Below are positions 10,013-21,905 of a DNA stretch of 64,000 nt, piece by piece. The translations under genes and the position numbers were made by a program. Position 1 is the first letter of the stretch, and each line of letters starts with the position of its first letter. The stretch is taken from positions 155,023,789 to 155,087,788 of the forward strand of contig OZ010571.1 of assembly GCA_963932145.1 (NCBI GenBank), given 5' to 3'. Below the pieces are notes generated by a model. That model ran no database searches. It worked only from the letters and a program-made list of their open reading frames with translations, and had not been told where the DNA came from. Source of the stretch: Acanthosepion lycidas (lineage: Eukaryota > Mollusca > Cephalopoda > Sepiida > Sepiidae).

Positions 10013-12960
10013 CTCCACTTTTTTTAGAATTTTGAATGCTGATTTTTAAGATAGACATGGACTCTTCAATTAGAAGATTAGTACAGCAGTTATTGTGATC
10101 GTGGACTTGTAAAATCTTAAAAGTCTATCGGTCTAATAAAATCAATGTAGTGTGACTACATTTCGAGTAATAATAAAAAAAGGACCAGCAATGTTATTGC
10201 GCATGAAGAATGATTTTGTAAAAGTTTTGTACTCATCAAGTAATAAATTATTATTGAATGAAGCATTGAATGAAAAAAAAAAAAAAAAAAAAAGAAAAAG
10301 AAAAAGCCTGTTTCAACCGAGCAGCGCTGTATTAATATATGGCACTTATGATGAACGATTGCCAAGGATCTTTATATTGAACACATTTCAAATTGCTTTT
10401 ACATTAACGCTATGCAATAAAAACATTCTGAAATAGAATAGGTATCAAATTATTCTGCGTAAAAGCCACCGAAATAAACCATTTCATGATTACACAATAA
10501 AATAGCCATAAAAGAAACACAATAACAACAAGTTCATCAAATTTCTATGGTGTTGTCTGCAAGGCAATGTGATCTATATCAGTTCCCATCTGTATACGTC
10601 ATCTATAAGCAAGCAACACCTCACAAAGCTTAGCAAGGGAAATAACTTTTCATCCCATTATTGTTATAACAGCAATGAATGAAAAACGATGCAAATTAAA
10701 CTATTAATGTTAATAGTTATTATATAGGGATTATTGCGCAGTTAAATAATATAATTTGAGATTAATATACAAAAGAGGAAACTATACCTGTCTTGCCGAT
10801 CAGATCTGGCATAGAATCAAATATGTTTGTTCACTGACCTTATATTATCGATGCAAATATATTTCTTCATTAGTGCAGGGAATCGTGAATTTTATAAATA
10901 AAATTTAGTTCAGTCTACAAAAACTAAACTGCAATGTCTTAGGTTAAAATCTCGGTTTAACGTGTTTGGCTCATATAGGCGATTAAAAAAAAACTATTGC
11001 TTCTCCGTTTCAGTTCACAAGATCAGGCACTGATCTATAATCCTTCTAATCCAGATTCAGGGACTTAAATTTTTAAAAGCATCGTTTTCTTCCAACATTT
11101 TATTTGGAAAAATACTATTATATTAGTGAAAAAGTTCATTTTTATGGTGTTAGGGAAATCTTAGAAGTGCTTTTGAAGTTTATTTAGTTTTTTTTGTTTG
11201 TGCAAATAGTAAACAAGCGTTAGAATAACTTAGAAGTTAGAAGAATTGGCTACGCCTGAACTTATGGGAAGGAACGTTGGTAAACGTGTAAACGTTTGTC
11301 ATTCACATCAAACACATCAAAAAGTATTTTTATTGCAAGAACCTAAACGGAGGACCCGGGACAGCATTCATCATCTCAAACTAAAGGAAATCTAGTAAGT
11401 AAACAGTGCATGTGTTTAACTGTGAATTTCAGGAAGCTGAATAAGATCTGAATGCGCATTGTTACAATGAGCAGTTGGCAAGTTTGATGGCGTATTAGAA
11501 AAACTCGTTTTTTTTTTCTGGGCAAAGAAGGGGGCTGAGGGTTTTGCTCCTTGACTACGTTCGATATACAGTTTCTAATGGCACACAATAATCACTCATA
11601 GTGCTGGCATGTGTTATGGAAATTTATTCCACATCTGACGCATTCTCCATTGCCTTCAGATTATCACTAATGTTATTTAATACAACAGATCTACTCAGCG
11701 TTTCCTATAAAGTCAGAAAGATCAAATCATTCAATGGATTGAAAAGAGAATCGTTCATTTATGATGGAATAATATATTTTTCGGCAATGTCATAGAAAGT
11801 TAAAATACTTCAATGACTGAATATTTATGCTACAAATTTATATATAAATAATATATGAATAAAAATGTCAAGAATGCTGGAAATGTTTACCTTAGATTTT
11901 GCCAAATGTCAAAGGATTAGAGAAAGGTTTCAAGTATAAATTGATTTTATGGTTTTTATTAGGATTTAAGAACCAAATGTGTTAATAAATCTTTCATACA
12001 ATCATTTTGTTTGTACAAAATCGAGGAAACTATGACAATCAATGGTTCCTATTATGATTGCTGGAATTATTGTAGTATCTTTTGGAGATACTATTGGAAA
12101 AGTGGAAAAAAACAAAACAAAACAAAAAACAGTTAAACAATTTCACCTTCATTTTTATTCAATAAAGCATAACCAACCATTAATATTGATTTTGACGAAT
12201 ATTTAATTTCATCTTCAATTTTAGTAGATTTATTTTTATCAAAACTTGATTCAGGTCGTTGATATACGGCAGTCAGTAAACAGTCTTCTTTAAAATTGCC
12301 AAGTTCTCTCAGCTGGTTTGTTAACTCGGTTAGCTTGAAGTAAAGTAAAGACGCGTGTGTTCAACGTTATCCGCGAGCTTTTAGTCTTTATTTCTGATTT
12401 TGCGTTGTCGACTTATTTTCGTAGATCGACGGCATATGGGCACCCCCCACCCCCCCAACTAAAACTGAATAGTAACACAAATCCAGGTCTGAATCAGTGA
12501 TAATGGTTTGACTATGCATCATCTAATAAATAATAAACTAAAAATAAACCTTATTTAAATAGTAAGTAATTTTAACTTTCTAAAGAGATGCAAGTTTGGT
12601 TGAAGTTGTAAAAAAGGTTTACATTGCCTTTTATTTCGTTTTTAATGTTCAGTTCTAGCATACACTTACCTATTCTATATAAGTAAATAGGTCCGCATAT
12701 ATCCATGGGTTTGATTAGCCGGGAGTTGTGTTCCTATCGATTCAATTTTGATCTAAGTGCTTTGTTCTCACTATAAGCCACATTGGTCAAACCCCGGGAG
12801 GACAGCACCAAATTCGTATACCGGAAAGGCAAGTTGAAAGTTTCAATAAAATCATGCGTTACGCATGAATGGAATTAAGGTCAGAGTTGGCATAGCATCA
12901 GTTATTGACATTCTTCTATTTGTACACGTGATTTTTATTTTTCAGTTGGGAGCCATTACA
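10013..12960. other. 2.9 kb without recognisable genes
   Basis: AT-rich, with short poly-A (about 10273-10292) and poly-C (near 12440-12457) runs. Open frames at 10152-10436 and 11601-11795 show no recognisable motif, and the first depends on the A run. No RNA gene or element end was identified. Confidence 0.55.
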
Positions 12961-12966
12961 GAGATG

Positions 12967-13369
12967 CAAACAGATAAAGATAGCAATGGAGAAGAAGGAA
13001 CGAATAGGTGAGGGGAAGAAGGTAGGAGAGGCGAAAGATAAGAGAGAAGAATGAGGTGAGAAGAGAGAGAAGAAAGTGAAAAGAGAGAGAAGAATGATAA
13101 AGGAAGAGAGGAAAAGTGAGAGAGAAAGGAAGAGAGGAAAAGTGAAAGAGAAAGATAGGAAAAGTGAGAGAGAAAGGAAGAGAGGAAAAGTGAGAGAGAA
13201 AGGAAGAGAGGAAAAGTGAGAGAGAAAGGAAGAGAGATAGAAAAGAAATGAAAGGAAAAATGGGAAAAAGGGAGAGTGAGAGGAGATAAAGCGACAGAGT
13301 TGGGAAGAGAAATTGAGTAAAGGAGATTGTAAGAGGTTGAAAAAAATAGGAAGCGTGGTTTAAAGGTGA

Positions 13370-13418
<49 letters not shown>

Positions 13419-13430
13419 TGAGAGAGACAC
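12967..13430. repeat. Long purine-rich tract with internal repeats and (GA)n
   Basis: The plus strand is overwhelmingly A and G for over 400 bases. It holds several copies of a unit containing GTGAGAGAGAAAGGAAGAGA (about 13108-13230), then a (GA)n run at about 13373-13416. The Ser/Leu/Phe-rich frames on the minus strand are just the translation of this tract, not a gene. Confidence 0.9.
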
Positions 13431-13506
13431 ACACATACAGACAGACAGACAGAATGAATATAGAAGAAAGGGTATGTGAAAAAACAATTAATGGTAAATG
13501 ATATAG

Positions 13507-13509
<3 letters not shown>

Positions 13510-13549
<40 letters not shown>
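13510..13549. repeat. (TA)n microsatellite
   Basis: Perfect dinucleotide array. Confidence 0.95.
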
Positions 13550-13550
<1 letters not shown>

Positions 13551-13559
13551 TGATTTATA

Positions 13560-14369
13560 TTGTAAATCCACATTTCGATTGACCAATATGTTGGCGCCGG
13601 TGCATAGTCTGATAAGTTTATTGGTTTAGGATTTTATTTTCTATCTTGACGAGTTTCCAATGGGTTTGTAAGTTCTGCGTACACAAAGAGAGAACAGGTA
13701 TCTAGGTTTTAAGTGGCCCCGGCGTCTATGGTGTCAAGAATGATTTAAGCAAATCTTTAGGGCCTTGTAAATTTGAAGTTGTAATGTGAGAAGTGACAAG
13801 TCACTTGGCAATGGTCCAGTCACTATTTTTTCTCGATTCTTCTCAACAAGTAAAACGAGATTCAGAAGGTGTTGTTTTCATGTCCAAATTGTTATGAACT
13901 GTGGTTTTCGCATCGACGAAGAAAAATTATTTGAAGATTTCCTCTCAGCTCTGGTGTTGTTTTCATCATTGGTTGCATTTTCTAGATCAGATGCGGAGCT
14001 GTTAATAGATAGGTGCATAATTATTGTTGTATCTTTTACAGGCGCGGATCTTTCGAAATGAATATCTTTCGTTTATTACTTTTGTAAATTATGTAAGGAA
14101 AACTATTTGAATCGCTGTGAAATTTGTAATTAAATTTTGTTTATAAAAAAAAAGCAAATGATTGTACATACCAAAATATATCAAAAATATTTATTTTATT
14201 TATTGCAATTTTACTAATGAAGGTTACCTAAAGATTACGTTCAAGCATCAAGCATCATTCAGTGTTGAACTCATTGTAAATTCCTTTATTCACACACACA
14301 CTCTATTTCCTGATATTGACCAGTTTTACCCAAAATATAATATACCTCAAAACTATATGTTTATGATGC

Positions 14370-14370
<1 letters not shown>
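13560..14370. other. No recognisable gene
   Basis: The open frame 13786-14061 has no motif I know. The 13590-13900 part is less AT-rich than its surroundings and could be an old repeat, but I could not match it to another copy in the window. Confidence 0.5.

Positions 14371-14371
<1 letters not shown>

Positions 14372-14413
<42 letters not shown>
14372..14413. repeat. (TA)n microsatellite
   Basis: TA array immediately before repeat P1. Further arrays lie at 14675-14714, before the mariner fragment, and at 15042-15079, before the Tc1 copy. Confidence 0.95.
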
Positions 14414-14415
<2 letters not shown>

Positions 14416-14669
14416 CAATGAATCATTCAGGCATAAAGTAGATTATTAAAGTTAATGATATAAAATGGCGAAATCTCTTTGCAAACATATTTTTAAAGTT
14501 GCATTAACCTACAAATCTCTCGATGAATGTTATGATCTGTGTTTTTAATAACTACAAGCTGTATAAGGTCTTTTTTTAAAATCTGCTAGTACTTTCAACT
14601 GTACATACAGCCATCCTCAGGCATGGAAATTATTTTGCTTTTAGTAAATCCAGGTAGCAGCAAAGAAGA

Positions 14670-14670
<1 letters not shown>
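14414..14670. repeat. Dispersed repeat P1, copy 1 (Penelope-linked, hairpin core)
   Basis: Matches 48674-48930 over nearly its whole length: ACAATGAATCATT, GATATAAAATGGCGAAA, GCTAGTACTTTCAACTGTAC, TTTTAGTAAATCCAGGTAGC. Read on minus it contains CCTGAGGATGGCTGTATGTA, then CAGTTGAAAGTAC, a CTGANGA-hairpin-GAAA arrangement. Both copies follow a (TA)n array. Placement with Penelope-type elements is inferred from the neighbourhood of the second copy. Confidence 0.75.
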
Positions 14671-14712
<42 letters not shown>

Positions 14713-14718
<6 letters not shown>

Positions 14719-14930
14719 CACCATTTTATATTTTTTATTTCGCGCATGAGCGTTGTTTGGTTTTGATTTTGTTGAATGCACAGTATAGTAGGGTTAATTG
14801 GGCATCATCTGCGATAGAAAGAGCACCATGACAATTCACTGCGCCAGAAATTTAGAAAGGGCATGCTGTACTGCTTGGCATTCGCACCGGAATCTTCAAT
14901 ACGAACATTTCAGAGTGTTTGGGTGTCTAA
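14713..14930 (+). mobile_element. 5' end fragment of the mariner family seen at 9229
   Basis: ATTGTCACCATTTTATATTT directly follows a TA array. CGCGCATGAGCG, CACAGTATAGTAGGGTT and CCAGAAATTTAGAAA then match the 5' end and first codons of the minus-strand copy at 9229-9976. It breaks off after about 35 codons, where repeat P2 begins. The junction with the TA array fits insertion at a TA site. Confidence 0.75.
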
Positions 14931-14932
14931 CC

Positions 14933-15039
14933 CGTATATATATAAATAGCTGAGAAAAATAACAGCATATGTGGCCTGACGATTGCATATAGCATGAAAC
15001 AGACTGTCGCCTCTAAGTGTTGACTTCTATGTTCACTTT

Positions 15040-15041
<2 letters not shown>
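14933..15041 (+). repeat. Dispersed repeat P2 (Penelope-type 3' tail), copy 1
   Basis: Shares AGCATGAAACAGACTGTCGC, TCTAAGTGTTGACTTCTATG and TTCACTTTT with 48430-48550, where the same sequence lies downstream of a GIY-YIG-like retroelement region. Both copies begin near a TATATATAAATAG string. Confidence 0.65.
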
Positions 15042-15085
<44 letters not shown>

Positions 15086-15088
15086 CAC

Positions 15089-16300
15089 TACCCTCCAAAA
15101 GTTTAAAATACCTAACATTTTTTTTTCTTAAAACCCTCTATAGAAAGGAAATAATTCAGAGTTTTTAGGTAAATTTTTATTAAATGTATAATGTTAAATT
15201 TATTACGTAACATATTTTTTACTCCGTAACAAAACAAAAATATGAAAAATACTAAATATGCGATTCATCAAAATATCCACCCTTCGCCTTGATAATTGCT
15301 GAGCATCTTTTTGGCAATCTTTCGACCAATGAAAGCAAATATTCACCTTGTAATGTTTTACCATTCCTCTTTTAATAAAGTCCGCAGGGTTTCTGCACTA
15401 CTTAGTTATTGCTTTTTGATTTTACAGTCCGATTCATCCCAAAGTAATTCGATGGGGGTTGCAGTCAGGTGACAGTCAACTTATTTTCTTCACTTTTATT
15501 CTGCAAATAGTTTTAACATAGTATAAAGATATGTTTCGAGTCATTATCTTGCATAAGATCAAATCTGTCACCGATCAGCCGTGTCTTAGATGGAATGGCG
15601 TGGCTCTGTAGGATAGAGTGATATCAATGTTGATTTAATATTCCTGGAATGGCGATAAATAGCGCCAACTGTATTACCTGCAAAACAGCACTCTACCATG
15701 CTTTACAGTTGGCACAACACAAACAGTAATCATTCGTTCACTAGATATTCGCCTCACATATACTCGCCGACGAGACTCGAAGATCTCAAATTTGTATTCG
15801 TCAGTTCAGAGGACTCGTTTCCATTGATCGACAGTACAGTTTGGATGTTTTTTCGCCCATATAAATCTCTTACTTTTATTCGCCGGTGCAAGCAGTAGTT
15901 TCCTGGGAGCACAATGGCAATTTAGACCCGCTGCAGTGAGTTTTCTCCTAATTGTTGATGCAGACACATTAGCTCCACCGGATTCACTTGTGCAGAAATT
16001 TGAGGGACAGTCAGATTCGAAGACTCGTGGTACTGATGAACTTATTTGGAAGTGGACTTGGCCGCGGCTTGTCATTTTTTCTTGTTTCCACATTTCTCAC
16101 AATAGCGGAGCAAACTGTAGTGTATGAAACTTTTTTTGATATATCTCGTCAACTATTGCCTCCATAACGTAATGTGACGTTGGTTTGCCTCTTCTCAGGT
16201 GATAAATTACACTTCTTGTCCATATTAAGATTGAATCTTCAGAATTGAAATTATCATCAATAATTTTAATAACTGTACTTGAAACATATAATAGCAATTA
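15089..16300 (-). mobile_element. Degraded Tc1-family transposon
   Basis: On the plus strand TA (15089-15090) is followed by CCCTCCAAAAGTTTAAAATA, a Tc1-like terminal sequence. The transposase pseudogene fills most of the rest on the minus strand. The other terminus near 16300 was not identified, so the 5' boundary is approximate. The 3' end abuts a TA/CA microsatellite. Confidence 0.75.
15252..16290 (-). pseudogene. Tc1-family transposase pseudogene
   Basis: Reading on minus from 16290: an N-terminal DNA-binding region, then VSASTIRRKLTAAGL (second helix-turn-helix), then KRFIWAKKHPNCTVDQWKRV leading to the first catalytic Asp region. Next come RRRVYVRR, PTVKHG, and in broken frames the second Asp region, ending with IKAKGGYFDESHI and a stop at 15252-15254. 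This is standard Tc1 order, about 340 codons. Multiple frameshifts and stops make it inactive. Confidence 0.8.
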
Positions 16301-16609
16301 TGAAACATATATTTAGCGTTGGTTCCTCATTTGACAATGCATAAGGAATGTCAATTGTAAATCTGGACACCGTTGTTGAAAAATAGATGGCTCTTAAACA
16401 ATTTAGATTCAGCCTCCTCATACTCGGGGTGTCGGGTAAACGAGCCACCGCAATAAAAATGTTATTTCATATCGAATGTACCCAAACCTTGTGTAATGTG
16501 TTATTACATGTAATATTAGTCCCAAACTATCTATATTTATAAAATTGACCATAAAAATCGGCTTTGAAATATCATTTTTTAAATAAGGTAGTGTATATAT
16601 ACTTTTCTG

Positions 16610-16815
16610 CCACGCACCTCCCCACTTATAGCTGTTATCACCTGAACCGGTGTGAGAGACAGACTTGTATGGAGGAAAAGGAAGAGATAATAAAACTCTT
16701 TATCAGGTGCCGTGACAAAAGGATTTGCGATTCTCTCATTAAACTTATTAACGTCCGTCCGTTGGATTTGAAAATTCGTCCAGTTCAAAATACAAACAAA
16801 AACATTGTATTCAAT
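16610..16815 (+). repeat. Unclassified dispersed repeat U1, copy 2
   Basis: Inverted match of 8945-9140. It starts GCCACGCACCTCCCCACTTA and ends ATTCAATATTAAACA. The open frame across it (from 16564) is not conserved in the other copy past the first third, so I do not call it a gene. Confidence 0.75.
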
Positions 16816-18510
16816 ATTAAACACTGACGCAGACTCTGCAGGAGTAACCGAACCGAACCGATCCAAAACGAACTGTTTGTAAATTTCTTTATTGTCCTTC
16901 CACATATCAAATAAATAGAAAAAATATAAAATATATGCAAAGAATATCAATGACATCAATTCACACACACACACGCAGGAACATACACACACCCATATAT
17001 ATTTGTGCATATGTATTTCGGTGAGTGAATGTATGCGATTGTAGTCGGAATGAGATAGAGATTGCACTTGTTGAATAATTGTTGGCCCGAATCTGGTTAT
17101 TTGTAGCTATTTTATAGTGTTGGTAACATTTTACGCATTTTATTATTATTACTGATTGCTTAATTATTAACATTAGTAAAAAACAGTAGTGAACAACCTA
17201 TGTCACTAAAACAATATGGTGTAAGATTTCCATTGCTTTTTCTTTGGCTCTTAATGTATCAAAAGGCGTGTCTGATAATTTGATGTTCATTGTTGGATGT
17301 ATGGTTATCGGCGCGGAAAGTGAAATCAGGGATCCGTGTTCAAATTTCTGCTTAGTCAGAGACTTTGTTTGGAAAATGCATGAATTCCACCCACGGTATA
17401 CCGAGCTCGCTAGCGAATTTAGACGAAAGACCACTCTGAATTCAAAACGGTACAGAAAAGCAACGAGAGACACCCCTCCACTATTTTTCCCAAGAAGTTT
17501 TGATAATTCACAGATTATAAAGCAAAGGAATTTCTGGAATATCATAATCGCTCACACTCTGAAAGGACATGACAATGTACAGGGAATTAATGCTAACTTT
17601 GAAGTAATAGAAGATTAGCTTCAGTGAACAGCATCGAAGAACTGCTGCTGAAGACATTTTTCAAAGAGATCGTGATAGCATAGACTAACATAGAGGTAAA
17701 ATATGTGTCGGATATTTTCACTATTTTTCTGTAGAAACACAACTCTATGAAGAATTCATTGCTGTATAGGAGATTAGATATTACATAGATGTTGGTCATT
17801 CTTTTTTGTGGTTTCAAGTAAATTTTCTCTTCTTTTAATTCATCCGCCATTCCTATATTCCTTCATATTTCTGAGTCATATCTTCAGGCTTGTGTTACTA
17901 TACTACATAAATATAAAAGGTGTGCCAGTAGAAATAAAGGTCACATTCAGGTCACATTCAGGTCCCACGGAAAAAGAATTTGTAATATTACACACTCAAA
18001 TGTTGGATTTGAGGCAAGAAGCCAAAATTTATTCACAAGTCATAATTTTCGTTTTTTATTTCTTTTTTTAACTCATTAAATATTTTATATACACCTCAAG
18101 ATTCCATCTCCTGTGGTGAAAGAAATTTTATATAATGTGGATGTTTCCTTTGTATAATAATAGCTTCTTGTTGAGCTTTTTAGTGCATTAAGTGCTGTAT
18201 TATTTTCCACTAATATTTGTCATGTAATTATAATTGTACTTTGTACTGATCAACCTGTGGATTAATTGCTTGTATTTGGACGACTGACAAGTCAACTTAC
18301 GAGAAATTGGGGTGCATGTGTGGCTGATAGAATAGTTTAATGTGTTTTTTAATTATTGATATTGTCGATGATATCCATTGATGGACATGAGAATTCACTA
18401 ACAATGCTATTTATTGGCAATAATTAAGTTACATGTTTTGAAACTAGCAAATGATAAATGCATGTTACTTGCTGGGATCGTTAAGTGGTATGTACCGCCG
18501 ATATATTTAT
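16816..18510. other. 1.7 kb with unassigned open frames only
   Basis: Overlapping open frames occur at 17244-17618 (plus, 124 codons) and 17198-17545 (minus, 115 codons). Neither shows a domain, signal peptide or repeat match. A short CA run lies near 16961-16990. Confidence 0.5.
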
Positions 18511-18516
18511 ACATAC

Positions 18517-18574
<58 letters not shown>

Positions 18575-18616
18575 CTACTAATACATGTGAGAAAACGACA
18601 TTATTTTTGCACCAAC

Positions 18617-18657
<41 letters not shown>

Positions 18658-18730
18658 TGGTACGTCTATTTCAAATACGAATGCCTGATTAAAAATAAAT
18701 CCATTAATTATATCTATCTATCTATCTATA

Positions 18731-18779
<49 letters not shown>
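18511..18779. repeat. Cluster of (CATA)n, (TA)n and (TATC)n microsatellites
   Basis: Three arrays (about 18511-18569, 18620-18654, 18710-18779) are separated by short unique spacers. The reading frames rich in Tyr-Ile are translations of these arrays. Confidence 0.95.
18599..18621 (-). repeat. Solitary mariner terminal repeat
   Basis: TTTTTGCACCAACCTAATA matches the arm of the palindrome at 27231-27292. It sits at the edge of a TA array, with no second arm. Confidence 0.65.
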
Positions 18780-18783
<4 letters not shown>

Positions 18784-18931
18784 ATGTACGAAGGTCGGCT
18801 GAAAAGGTCATAAGCCTATCAAGATATAAATGTAAATAAATGTAAGCAGACACACCAGTTGGTTGACTAAAAGACATGCAAGTGTACCAGAATACAACAA
18901 ATGGTCGGACATTCTGGTACCCATTGCGCAT

Positions 18932-18987
18932 GCACACACACACACACACATACACACACATCTCCTGTTATATATTTAGAGATCTTG

Positions 18988-19065
<78 letters not shown>
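18932..19065. repeat. (CA)n, then (TC)n(TA)n microsatellites
   Basis: A CA array at 18932-18960, then a TC array (18989-19018) running straight into a TA array (19018-19065). Confidence 0.95.
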
Positions 19066-19069
<4 letters not shown>

Positions 19070-21130
19070 ACATGTAACTATCTGTGAGCTTACTTACGTT
19101 GTTGAAAATTATAGTATATAGATATTTAAAGCTTAAAGCGTAACGTAGTCTGGTACAATGCTAAGGGGAGGTAGAAGAGGAGTAGGAAGAATATGCTGCT
19201 AATTATTGCACTACAACAGACACATTTCTTTTTCTAATTGTTTAATATAGACTTTTTACCAATATAATCGATTTTTGAAAAGTGGTATAAATTAATTGCT
19301 TTACAAATCTAATTATGCTAAAGCCAAATTAGTAATATGTAACTTACTTAATAAAAAGCTGAATATAGTGGATTTCTTCAAAACATTACTGGTTAGCTAT
19401 ATTGTTCCCTACTAGTCATCGTTTCTTGTATGTCTTCTAAAGTCAAAGTATTAGTAATTACTAATGAAGACCTATTTATATTATACCAGCTACTGAAACC
19501 AAAAAATTATCCTGTCTTGGAGAAGAAGCGATGTCAAGTTCCTTTATCAACAATACTTTTAATTCTAGTATTTTGGATTGAGAAGTTACTGAAAGACACC
19601 TAATGATGACCAAAAAGAAAAAAAAAAGTAACCAGAAAACATGAGATGTGTTCAGTAATTTTAAAAGCAGTAAAGAATAGGAGCAGGAGAATCAATTTAA
19701 TAAAATAAGACCATTTACCAAAATGACATCTAAGAAAATTCGTTATAAATATCATTCTATCTTGGGATGAGATTTTAAAGTGATACATCAAGGAAGTCGT
19801 TCAAAGAGGTATAAAATGACCGCTATCATTATCTAGAAATTGATGACTTCTAATTTAAAAGTAGATTACTTGAAACATAAAGTAATTGCTATTACAATTG
19901 AGTGGCCGCTGCAAATAAAGACAATGTGATATTAACGTGCAGTCTACATTTTGTCGCAGTACGGTATTGCTTGGCGATTACATACAATTTGCGATTACAA
20001 TGGCATCAAGGTCAGTTCATGAAGAAAGTATGGAATGACTATATTTCATTCAAAAACTGCTATACTATTATAAGAATGCAACAATACAATTCATTGCAAG
20101 AAAAAATTATCATGTTTTCTTACAATACATATGACCTCTTCGAACAGTTAAAACAATTTCTTCTTGTCACTGTTACTAGTAGTATAAACATTACATTTAA
20201 TTGTGGAAAAGGCAATAGGCTTCTACAACCAATGATTGGTCAACACTGTGGAAAAGCTAAATGACAAGTTGTTGATCATGAATGTTAATTACGAAAGTTT
20301 ATTCGTGCTGTAACGTCTTTGATTCTTATTGGTTGACCCACATTTGTGGTCTTGTGTCGCGCTAATGTAAATAACGTGTGCAGAAAAAATTAGAAACACT
20401 TGTGGATCGTAAGTTTTGGGTTTCACGTTTCAATCCCGTTTCATTGGAAGCACATCTCAACCAATTTTGAAAATCATATTTTTTTTTCTTGCAACGAACA
20501 AAGCAGTGACATAAAGGGATTTCCCTTTTAAGGACAGACAAAAGAAAATTAGAATTCTTGACCTCAGGATGTCAAGTTCTGGGACGACAAAATCGTAAAG
20601 GTCACCGATGGCGAAAGTTAATGGAACAGAATGAAACATGTTTAGTTGAATAAATCTGTGGATAGATATCTGAATATTGTTTTTGAAATTCACTTAAAAA
20701 ATGCTGCGAAGTGCCCAATATATCAATTTTCATAGACTTGCTAAAGAGACCAAGTATGAATGAATGCAAATTGCATTAAACAATCAACTTGATGAGCCAC
20801 ATAACAAAACTAATAATTAAGAATGCTATGGAATAAAACTTGTAGCAGAATAAATCCAGAAATAGAGGAAGAACACTGTTGCATTGTTCAAAATGATGAA
20901 ACAAAAATTGCTATATACGTATATGATCACTATGCTGTCAGAAATATAGACTCCCCTACAGGGTGTAACAGCAATGGATAATTGTCCATCCCATAAAATG
21001 TTCAATATCTAAAAGCAAAAAACAAAAAAAAAAAACAAACAAAAAAAAACTAAACTAATTGAGTTTCTTTTTTCCAGGTTTTCAGATAGAACGGTTAGCC
21101 ATCTTGACAGTAAGAATCACTGAAAAAAAC
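19070..21130. other. 2 kb without recognisable genes
   Basis: The open frame 19902-20264 (120 codons) has no recognisable motif. A-rich strings occur near 21015-21050. No RNA gene was seen. Confidence 0.5.
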
Positions 21131-21189
21131 CTTTGAGTTATTCAGCTAGAAAAGAGAACGGGTTAAAATTGTTTTGTTTCAGCTCAACT

Positions 21190-21402
21190 ATGTATTCCCA
21201 AGTGAGCAATGGTGGGAGGGAAAGAATCATTCAGGCCTTTAGTAAAGGTGCCAACATTCATATTGTGGCCTCCATCTTCAAAATCCATCCAAGAACCATG
21301 AAGAGAACGGTGAATAAGTTTCAAAAAGAGGGAACAGTAGAGAGGAAACCTCGATCCAGATGTCACAACTGCAAGAGGGATCATCATTTCAACTTCAGGA
21401 GC
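21190..21402 (+). pseudogene. Tc1/mariner-like N-terminal helix-turn-helix fragment
   Basis: The frame reads GGRERIIQAFSKGANIHIV, ASIFKIHPRTMKRTVNKFQ, then EGTVERKPR. This is the helix-turn-helix plus linker arrangement found at the N-terminus of Tc1-like transposases and related homeodomain-like proteins. No DDE domain follows. It may be a truncated transposon. Confidence 0.55.
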
Positions 21403-21699
21403 TAAATACATTTTTATCGTTCAAAGTAGAGTCCAATAGCGTTATAAAAACCTCGGAGAATTCCAGTAAGATATATTTAATCATTTCTAAGATACAACAA
21501 TTCATAGTTTAATCTAAACAATTGGACAATTTTACTGTTACACGATTTGGACAATTTTGCTGTTACAACCGGTACATCAGTTTTTCCTAGATTAGCCCGA
21601 AGAACTTCCCGAAATATTAGGAAGGCTTGATCTCCATGAAAAGAATATATAATTCATAATCTGTATTGCGACCAAACGGCTTCAAGTGTGATGGGCTCG

Positions 21700-21905
21700 A
21701 TTTGGCTATCTTACCTTCGACGCAACATTTGGTGCGGCTAAGGCTGCAGTAATATGATGCTGGGCCCAGTTTACCTTGCTATTAACCTCTAGCTGATAGT
21801 AAAAGATGGAGTCATAATTATCCACCGGTCTCTGTTAGAATTTGAACTCTGCCCGCCAATCCAATTTTAAGCGCGGATAACCGCTACGCTACTAACTCAT
21901 CCATT
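21700..21905 (-). mobile_element. SINE-C, tRNA-like head
   Basis: On minus, GGATGAGTTAGTAGCGTAGC gives an A-box-like start, and GCAGAGTTCAAATTCTAAC contains a B-box-like core about 50 bases later. The downstream body has no second copy in the window. The strength lies in A-box/B-box spacing only. Confidence 0.6.

Noticed and set aside
12942..13573. Long minus-strand frames rich in Ser, Leu and Phe
   Set aside because: They are the translation of the polypurine tract and the adjoining TA array; no domain and no codon bias beyond the repeat.
17198..17618. Overlapping plus and minus frames of 115-124 codons
   Set aside because: Both strands are open with no motif, signal peptide or repeat match; cannot be called a gene.
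19902..20264. 120-codon plus frame
   Set aside because: No recognisable motif or flanking gene signals.
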